DNA from: Cellvibrionales bacterium UBA1963
GTDB taxonomy: Bacteria; Pseudomonadota; Gammaproteobacteria; Pseudomonadales; UBA7434
DNA: 20,107 bases
Assembly (NCBI GenBank): GCA_002336035.1
Contig: DDED01000026.1
Location: 1 to 20,107 of the forward strand
Direction of reading: 5' to 3'
Within the stretch, counting starts at the first letter, position 1. Every line of letters starts with the position of its first letter. Of this stretch, positions 15,618-20,107 are shown piece after piece. A program made the position numbers and the translations under genes. The notes below the pieces were generated by a model. It did no database searches. It saw only the letters and a program-made list of their open reading frames with translations, and had not been told where the DNA came from.

Positions 15618-16745
15618 CTAATTAGTTAATGCATCAAGGCGTTGTTGCGCTTCTTGCATGATGGCTTGAATGACGGCCTCGCAGCTTTCTAGCTCATCAA
15701 TTGCGGCGGCAATCTGCCCTCCGGGCAGTGCGCCTTCAGCGGGTTTTCCTTCGACCCAGGTTTTACTGTACAGCACGGGGGCGTTGGCCGACATTAAGGT
15801 TTGCGTGGCAGTGAGTCCATCATTGCGAAACACCAAGGCGCTTTTCAGTAGGTCGAGAATCGACATACCAGTAATTTTGCGGCATTGCCAGCCATTGATT
15901 AAGGCAAATAATAATGCCCGAGCACGACCTTGGCCTTCAAGCTTAGCCAGTAATTCATTTTGAATTAAACGCAGTGGCATGCCATCGAGCGCATGAGTGA
16001 CCAGTATCTTGTCAGTATCATCGACTTCCACATAGCGCTGTTTAGCCGCCATAGCTACCGGGCTGTCGGTAGTCATTAAAAACCGTGTGCCCATGGCAAT
16101 ACCTACCGCTCCATAAGCTAACGCGGCAACTAAACCGCGACCATCTTTAAAACCACCTGCGGCTATCACGGGCACATCAACTGCATCAACGGTTTGCGGC
16201 ACAATAATGCTGGTCGGCGCCGAGCCGGTATGACCGCCGCCTTCGCCGCCTTGCACCACTATCGCATCGGCGCCAATTTTAACGGCCTTAATAGCGTGCT
16301 GGGTTTTGCCAACGGTTGGAATTAGTGCAATACCGGCTTGCTTAAAGCGGGCAATCATTTCCGGGTTGGGGCCGCGACCGTAACTGACGGCGGCGACTTT
16401 GTCTTTATGCTTAAGAATAATGTCGGCAATTTTATCAGCACCAGGGGTAAACATATGAAAGTTCACACCAAAACGGTGATTCGTTAGCGAAGCCGTTTTT
16501 AAGACAGCGGCTTCAACCTCTTCAATCGGAATGGTCACGGCGGCTAAAAAGCCAAAGCCGCCGGCATTGCATGTGGCGGCGACCAGTTCAGGTAAGGCCA
16601 CATAACCCATCGCCGTTTGAATAATCGGGTAACGGCAACCGAGCAGTTCACATAACTGTGTCGATAACACCTTATTGGATGTGCCGTTCGGTCCAGCAGT
16701 CGAGGCTGATTGAGTTAAGGTTGAATCTGTTGAAGATGAGTCCAC
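15618..16745 (-). CDS. Nitronate monooxygenase / NPD-family FMN enzyme
   Basis: A TIM-barrel FMN enzyme of the 2-nitropropane dioxygenase family (375 aa). N-terminal LGCRYPIIQTAMGYVALPELVAA is the usual opening strand. The QGGEGGGHTG segment (165-174) contains the conserved His172 and phosphate-binding glycines, followed by VIAAGGFKDGRGL and GAVGIAMGTRFL. The start is GTG 16743-16745, preceded by AAAGGT; the first about 25 residues are a Ser/Thr-rich leader not shared with the family, so a later GTG near residue 26 is an alternative. The family includes nitronate oxidases and enoyl reductases (FabK-like), so the exact substrate is open. Confidence 0.87.
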   Translation of the reverse strand: MDSSSTDSTLTQSASTAGPNGTSNKVLSTQLCELLGCRYPIIQTAMGYVALPELVAATCNAGGFGFLAAVTIPIEEVEAAVLKTASLTNHRFGVNFHMFTPGADKIADIILKHKDKVAAVSYGRGPNPEMIARFKQAGIALIPTVGKTQHAIKAVKIGADAIVVQGGEGGGHTGSAPTSIIVPQTVDAVDVPVIAAGGFKDGRGLVAALAYGAVGIAMGTRFLMTTDSPVAMAAKQRYVEVDDTDKILVTHALDGMPLRLIQNELLAKLEGQGRARALLFALINGWQCRKITGMSILDLLKSALVFRNDGLTATQTLMSANAPVLYSKTWVEGKPAEGALPGGQIAAAIDELESCEAVIQAIMQEAQQRLDALTN

Positions 16746-16975
16746 AGTGGTTACCTTTATTGTTTGTTCTGCAATAATATGAGTTGATATCGGCGGTGCA
16801 TAGCTTTTATTGAATGATTATACCCTGTGCAAGCGCAGGTGCGATCACTAAAACGCGCAATCTTAGCGGTCAAAACAACTATCTTTTTTAACAGTCCTTG
16901 GCTTATTATCTAGCTGTATTGATTTTAATCCGCTTAACGGGCGGTTTAATGCTTGAACGAAAAGGCGATCAACGC

Positions 16976-17677
16976 ATGAATTTTGCGCAACTAACAGGCC
17001 AAGATGACGCTGCCCTCATTCAATTTGACGGGTATTTTTTGCACCCTGATGCAGTGGATGACTGGTCTTCACTGCAGTTTAATGCGACGCAAGCAGGGTT
17101 TGACTTAGCCATTGCCAGTGCATATCGAAGTTTTAGTCGTCAATTATTGATTTGGAATGAAAAGGCAACCGGCATTCGCCCTGTTTATGACGGCAAAGGC
17201 CAACCTCTGCCAGTGGATACTCTGAGCCCAACTGATTTAGTTTTCGCAATATTGCGCTGGTCAGCCTTGCCGGGTGGTTCGCGACATCATTGGGGCACTG
17301 ATCTCGATGTTTATGATCGATCTGCGGTCGCCGATGATTATGTCGTTCAACTCAATGATGAAGAAGTCCAGCCGGGTGGCGTTTTTGCGGCGCTGCACGA
17401 TTGGTTAGATCAGCGAATAGAAAACCAGCAAAGTTTTGGTTTTTATCGCCCTTACATAACGACGGCGCTAAGTCAGAGCGAAAAACCAATGGGCATAGCA
17501 GCAGAACGGTGGCACCTCAGTCACCGACCCAGTGCTGGGCTATTCTCACAAGAATTAACTCGTGATGCATTGTACCGGGTGATTGAATCGCAACCGGAGA
17601 TGCAGCTACAGTCAACCGTTTTAGCCCATTTGGATGAGATTTTCACGCGATTTATTAACGCATCGGCCATTGGCTAA
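16976..17677 (+). CDS. M15-family D-alanyl-D-alanine carboxypeptidase-like protein
   Basis: A zinc peptidase of the VanY/LAS type that would cleave D-Ala-D-Ala or related peptidoglycan peptides. With ATG 16976 (MNFAQLTGQDD) it is 233 aa. The signature ASAYRSFSRQLLIWN precedes SRHHWGTDLDVYD, which gives SxHxxGxDxD with zinc ligands His104 and Asp111. ERWHLSHRP supplies the catalytic Glu177 and third ligand His180. All catalytic residues are present. The open frame continues up through ATG 16949 to a TTG at 16898, which would add a hydrophobic AYYLAVLILI stretch. AAAGG upstream of 16976 and family-like onset favour the shorter form, which has no signal peptide. The divergent NMO-type gene shares its upstream region. 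Confidence 0.86.
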   Translation: MNFAQLTGQDDAALIQFDGYFLHPDAVDDWSSLQFNATQAGFDLAIASAYRSFSRQLLIWNEKATGIRPVYDGKGQPLPVDTLSPTDLVFAILRWSALPGGSRHHWGTDLDVYDRSAVADDYVVQLNDEEVQPGGVFAALHDWLDQRIENQQSFGFYRPYITTALSQSEKPMGIAAERWHLSHRPSAGLFSQELTRDALYRVIESQPEMQLQSTVLAHLDEIFTRFINASAIG

Positions 17678-17729
17678 ACGATCAATACTGGCTAAGCTAA
17701 TCACTGATTCATTACTCAGGATTTTAATT

Positions 17730-18512
17730 TTGAACGATTCATTATCGGTTTGGACAAGGCTTCATCATCAAGCGACCGAGTTAGCAAAAGCTGAGCCTAT
17801 GTTGGCCGATCACTATTTCAAGAATATTATTGACCATAATGATTTTGCTTCGGCGTTGGCTTGTCATTTGGCCGCTCAATTGGGTAATGAAACCGTTCCT
17901 GCACAGGCATTAAACAGTTTGTTTTTATCAATTTTAACTCAGCACTCTGGCATAGTTGACGCTGCACTCCACGACATGGAGGCGTATTATCAACGAGATC
18001 CGGCCTGTGATAATTACTGCCGGCCGTTTTTATTTTTCAAAGGTTTCTTGGCCATTCAGTCACAGCGGTTAGCGCATGCATTATGGCATCAAAATAGACG
18101 ATCAATGGCGCGTTACATTCAACATAAAGTCAGTCTTTTATGTTGCTGCGATATCCATCCAGCTGCGCGTTTAGGTCACGGCTTAATGGTTGACCATGCC
18201 ACCGGGCTGGTGATTGGAGAAACAGCTGAGGTCGGTAATAACGTTTCATTGCTTCACGGCGTAACGCTCGGTGGTTCGGGAAATGACGCAGGCAAACGTC
18301 ATCCCACCATTAAAGACGGCGTTATGATCAGTGCTGGCGCGAAGGTGTTGGGCAATATTACTGTCGGTAATGGTTCAAAAGTAGGGGCGGGTAGTGTGGT
18401 ATTAACCTCTGTTCCTGCTCATGTAACCGTTGCAGGTGTGCCAGCTAAAATTGTTGGCCAGCCTTCGGATCAGGCACCTTCTCTTTCGATGGATCAAGAT
18501 ATCGGCAGCTAA
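17730..18512 (+). CDS. cysE: Serine O-acetyltransferase CysE
   Basis: Acetylates serine with acetyl-CoA, the first step of cysteine synthesis. The N-terminal helical domain contains VWTRLHHQATELAKAEPMLADHYF, matching E. coli CysE. The C-terminal left-handed beta-helix has hexapeptide repeats, with VDHATGLVIGETAEV carrying the catalytic pair Asp155/His156 and the GAGSVVLTSVPAHVTVAGVPAKIVG end. I chose TTG 17730: AGGA lies eight bases upstream, it gives 260 aa, and residue numbers then run two behind E. coli (Asp157/His158). An upstream ATG at 17634 would add 32 unconserved residues overlapping the M15 gene. The protein stops at SMDQDIGS and lacks the roughly ten-residue tail ending in isoleucine that docks into cysteine synthase in E. 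coli. Confidence 0.93.
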   Translation: MNDSLSVWTRLHHQATELAKAEPMLADHYFKNIIDHNDFASALACHLAAQLGNETVPAQALNSLFLSILTQHSGIVDAALHDMEAYYQRDPACDNYCRPFLFFKGFLAIQSQRLAHALWHQNRRSMARYIQHKVSLLCCCDIHPAARLGHGLMVDHATGLVIGETAEVGNNVSLLHGVTLGGSGNDAGKRHPTIKDGVMISAGAKVLGNITVGNGSKVGAGSVVLTSVPAHVTVAGVPAKIVGQPSDQAPSLSMDQDIGS

Positions 18513-18641
18513 CAGTTATTTTTATTCATAGTTATTTTAGCCAGCGCTGAATGTGAGAATGCCCAGCTATTTTTGCATGCTTTTACAATTTCTGTATGGC
18601 AAATTATGGCCTTCATCGTTAGTCTCTATTCGTTAGTTTAT

Positions 18642-18657
18642 GGTGATAAATATCACC
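18642..18657. promoter_or_regulatory. GGTGATA-AA-TATCACC palindrome, possible operator
   Basis: Seven-base perfect arms around AA, plus an extra TATCAC half-site five bases downstream. This looks like a dimeric regulator site. It lies about 180 bases before the AP2-like gene and 130 after cysE, so it could serve the downstream gene. The cognate regulator is unknown. Confidence 0.4.
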
Positions 18658-18710
18658 TAATTATCACGGCGCTTAAAAAAACTTAGCCAGTGTAAAATTA
18701 TTTTCATATT

Positions 18711-18726
18711 GATTGATTGATTGATT
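18711..18726 (+). repeat. Four-copy GATT tandem repeat
   Basis: GATT is repeated four times without interruption, in the upstream region of the AP2-like gene. Such short tandems can vary in copy number by slippage; here it might change promoter spacing, but no promoter elements were identified around it. Confidence 0.7.
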
Positions 18727-18837
18727 TATATGGCAAAGTAAATAAACGTGAAATAGTCAATATATTTTTCACCGATTAATTTTCTTGCTAGTAGACTTGA
18801 TCATAAAATCACTGATAATCGTTTAGGGAGAATGATA

Positions 18838-19356
18838 GTGAGTGTAAAGCTTTTAGATAATGATGCTTTTTACGGTTACAGGGTTAGACGAACAGTAGAC
18901 GCACAGTTATTCCAAGAATATTTTAGCCTAAAAATGTTAGGCAAACGACTAAAGGGCGCGGCAAGAAATAAAGTTCACGGCCTGGCACAAGAAAGAGATG
19001 AAGAATTGTTTTATTTGCAAATTAAGGCAAAAAAAGCAAATAAGGCACTGCGGTGCTTTAATCAAAATGGCTCGGTAAAAGGCATTAGCTACTTACTAAA
19101 AACAGAAAAAAGTGGGACAGAAACCCCTATTTTTCAAGTTGGCATCGCTTCTGATGTCGATGCAAAGATTATTTGCACAAGTTATTCTATTAATGCGCAC
19201 GGTAAAGACTTGGCGTGGAAAAAAGCGGTTGATACGTTTGCTAAGCATAAAGTGATTGGTAAGGGAACAAAGCTGTATAAGCAGCTATTGAGTGCCATGC
19301 CAAAGCGGGTTACCAGGCGTACCCCAAAGCGTCTAGCGAATGGTCGTGCGCGCTAG
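18838..19356 (+). CDS. Small basic AP2-like hypothetical protein
   Basis: I do not recognise a named family with certainty. The 172-aa product starts at GTG 18838, since AGGGAG (18825-18830) sits seven bases upstream of it; the ATG at 18832 is only one base from that Shine-Dalgarno. Two stretches resemble the strand-3-plus-helix part of AP2/ERF DNA-binding domains: QEYFSLKMLGKRLKGAARNKV (in pieces FSL...GK...A) near residues 25-45, and YSINAHGKDLAWKKAVDTFAK after a GISY...FQVGIAS strand pair in the second half. The C-terminus is strongly basic (KRVTRRTPKRLANGRAR), which would suit nucleic-acid binding. It is a single gene, convergent with ppa across a shared terminator. Confidence 0.6.
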   Translation: MSVKLLDNDAFYGYRVRRTVDAQLFQEYFSLKMLGKRLKGAARNKVHGLAQERDEELFYLQIKAKKANKALRCFNQNGSVKGISYLLKTEKSGTETPIFQVGIASDVDAKIICTSYSINAHGKDLAWKKAVDTFAKHKVIGKGTKLYKQLLSAMPKRVTRRTPKRLANGRAR

Positions 19357-19400
19357 AAATGCGCTTTTTTGCACGGTGACGGGGTTGGTTCCATGTCAAA

Positions 19401-19426
19401 AAAAAACCGGCAAACACCGGTTTTTT
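19401..19426. terminator. Bidirectional intrinsic terminator between the AP2-like gene and ppa
   Basis: AAAAAACCGG, a six-base loop CAAACA, then CCGGTTTTTT. The hairpin is followed by a T-run on both strands (the A-run at 19398-19406 is the T-run for the minus strand), so it ends transcription of both convergent genes. Confidence 0.85.
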
Positions 19427-19442
19427 GATTAAAATGCAATCT

Positions 19443-19967
19443 TTATTTCGCTGCTGCAACCGATTTAATGATTTCTGCTTTTGCTTCAGCGGCATCAGCC
19501 CAGCCTTGCACTTTTACCCACTTGCCTTTTTCGAGATCTTTGTAGTGCTCAAAGAAATGCTCGATCTGCTGTAATAGCAATGCGGGTAAATCAGTGGCTT
19601 CTTGCACTTCACGATAAATTACCGATAACTTATCAACCGGCACGGCAACGAGTTTGGCGTCAATGCCAGATTCATCTTCCATTTTAAGTACGCCAACTGG
19701 ACGGCATTTAATAACCGCACCATTAATGAGTGGGTAGGGAGTAGGAACCAACACATCTAATGGGTCGCCATCTTCTGACAGGGTGTTAGGAATATAGCCA
19801 TAGTTACAAGGATAAAACATAGCGGTTGCCATGAAACGATCGACCATAAGGGCGCCGGTGTCTTTATCAACTTCGTATTTTACTGGGTCGCTGTTAGCCG
19901 GAATTTCAATGATTACGTTGATTTCATCAGGAATATTTTTACCCGCAGGGATATCGTTAATGCTCAT
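19443..19967 (-). CDS. ppa: Inorganic pyrophosphatase (family I)
   Basis: Hydrolyses pyrophosphate to phosphate, pulling biosynthetic reactions forward; Mg-dependent and cytoplasmic. The 174-aa length is close to the 176 of E. coli Ppa. The signature EDGDPLDVLVPTP contains the metal-binding Asp66, Asp68 and Asp71. It is preceded by FYPCNYGYIPNT and followed by DESGIDAKLVAVP. ATG 19965-19967 has AAAGGT about ten bases upstream. Complete, single gene; its promoter would lie in 19968-20107, where nothing distinctive was seen. Confidence 0.97.
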   Translation of the reverse strand: MSINDIPAGKNIPDEINVIIEIPANSDPVKYEVDKDTGALMVDRFMATAMFYPCNYGYIPNTLSEDGDPLDVLVPTPYPLINGAVIKCRPVGVLKMEDESGIDAKLVAVPVDKLSVIYREVQEATDLPALLLQQIEHFFEHYKDLEKGKWVKVQGWADAAEAKAEIIKSVAAAK

Positions 19968-20107
19968 ATGATTGATTACCTTTATTCGTCAGATGGATAA
20001 TGATAGCGTTTGATTTCGCAATTTTGCTGCACACGGCTGGCAATGGCCGCGAATAATACCAGAGTGCTAAGTGATAAGCCAAATTACCGTGTAGAAAAGG
20101 CGCTATT

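Larger units (their letters stand above)
18513..18837. other. Intergenic region upstream of the AP2-like gene
   Basis: A 325-base AT-rich gap. It contains a 16-base palindrome (18642-18657) with a third half-site TATCAC at 18662-18667, and a four-copy GATT tandem (18711-18726), listed separately. A poor hairpin around 18545-18570 followed by ATTTTT may end cysE transcription. No convincing sigma70 pair was found before the AP2-like gene. Confidence 0.5.

Noticed and set aside
17634..17729. CysE start at ATG 17634
   Set aside because: It would overlap the M15 gene and add unconserved residues; TTG 17730 has AGGA at ideal spacing and reproduces E. coli residue numbering.

Overview
The window looks like a chromosomal segment of a marine-type gammaproteobacterium with moderate GC. 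The core gene order (aminotransferase, dksA, gluQ, a CbrB-like sigma54 activator, pcnB, folK, panB, panC, acs) matches, as I remember it, the block that carries cbrAB and crcZ in Pseudomonas. The differences from Pseudomonas (an extra deoxynucleoside kinase, no panD or pgi, no cbrA) and the codon use suggest a relative outside Pseudomonas, perhaps Cellvibrionales-like. No transposon, phage, CRISPR array, tRNA or rRNA was seen.

Layout. Positions 3-128 are the tail of a plus-strand gene, probably an MBL-fold hydrolase. Positions 125-7198 hold a seven-gene minus-strand array, transcribed pcnB, folK, deoxynucleoside kinase, panB, panC, acs, msrA. It covers RNA polyadenylation, folate and pantothenate synthesis, nucleoside salvage, acetate activation and methionine repair. 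Positions 7199-7791 are a 593-base gap with the most interesting content. Positions 7792-10548 hold, on the minus strand, the sigma54 activator, gluQ and dksA. Positions 10890-12098 (aminotransferase) and 12201-15131 (large beta-propeller lipoprotein) are on the plus strand. Positions 15282-16745 hold a minus-strand nitronate-monooxygenase-type enzyme and a Rieske protein. Positions 16976-18512 hold an M15 peptidase and cysE. Positions 18838-19356 hold a small basic AP2-like protein, followed by a shared bidirectional terminator and ppa on the minus strand.

Central finding. The gap between the sigma54 activator and pcnB has, on the minus strand, a textbook GG-N10-GC sigma54 promoter. Its predicted start falls at the first base of an RNA of about 130 nt. 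That RNA is built from three blocks of A-R-N triplets, AAU x5, AAC-A-AAU x5 and AAC-AAU-AAA-AAU-AAU-AAA, and ends in a perfect 10-bp inverted repeat. This is where crcZ lies in Pseudomonas, and A-R-N repeats are the ligand of the Hfq distal face that CrcZ uses to sequester Hfq/Crc. An IHF-like site and a pair of TGTTAC boxes lie upstream at ordinary enhancer distance. The neighbouring activator has the CbrB-type AAA+ and HTH parts but no receiver domain, and no cbrA sits beside it. The window therefore seems to hold a compact, kinase-free version of the Cbr/CrcZ carbon-catabolite circuit. The sequence features are direct observations; the function is inferred.
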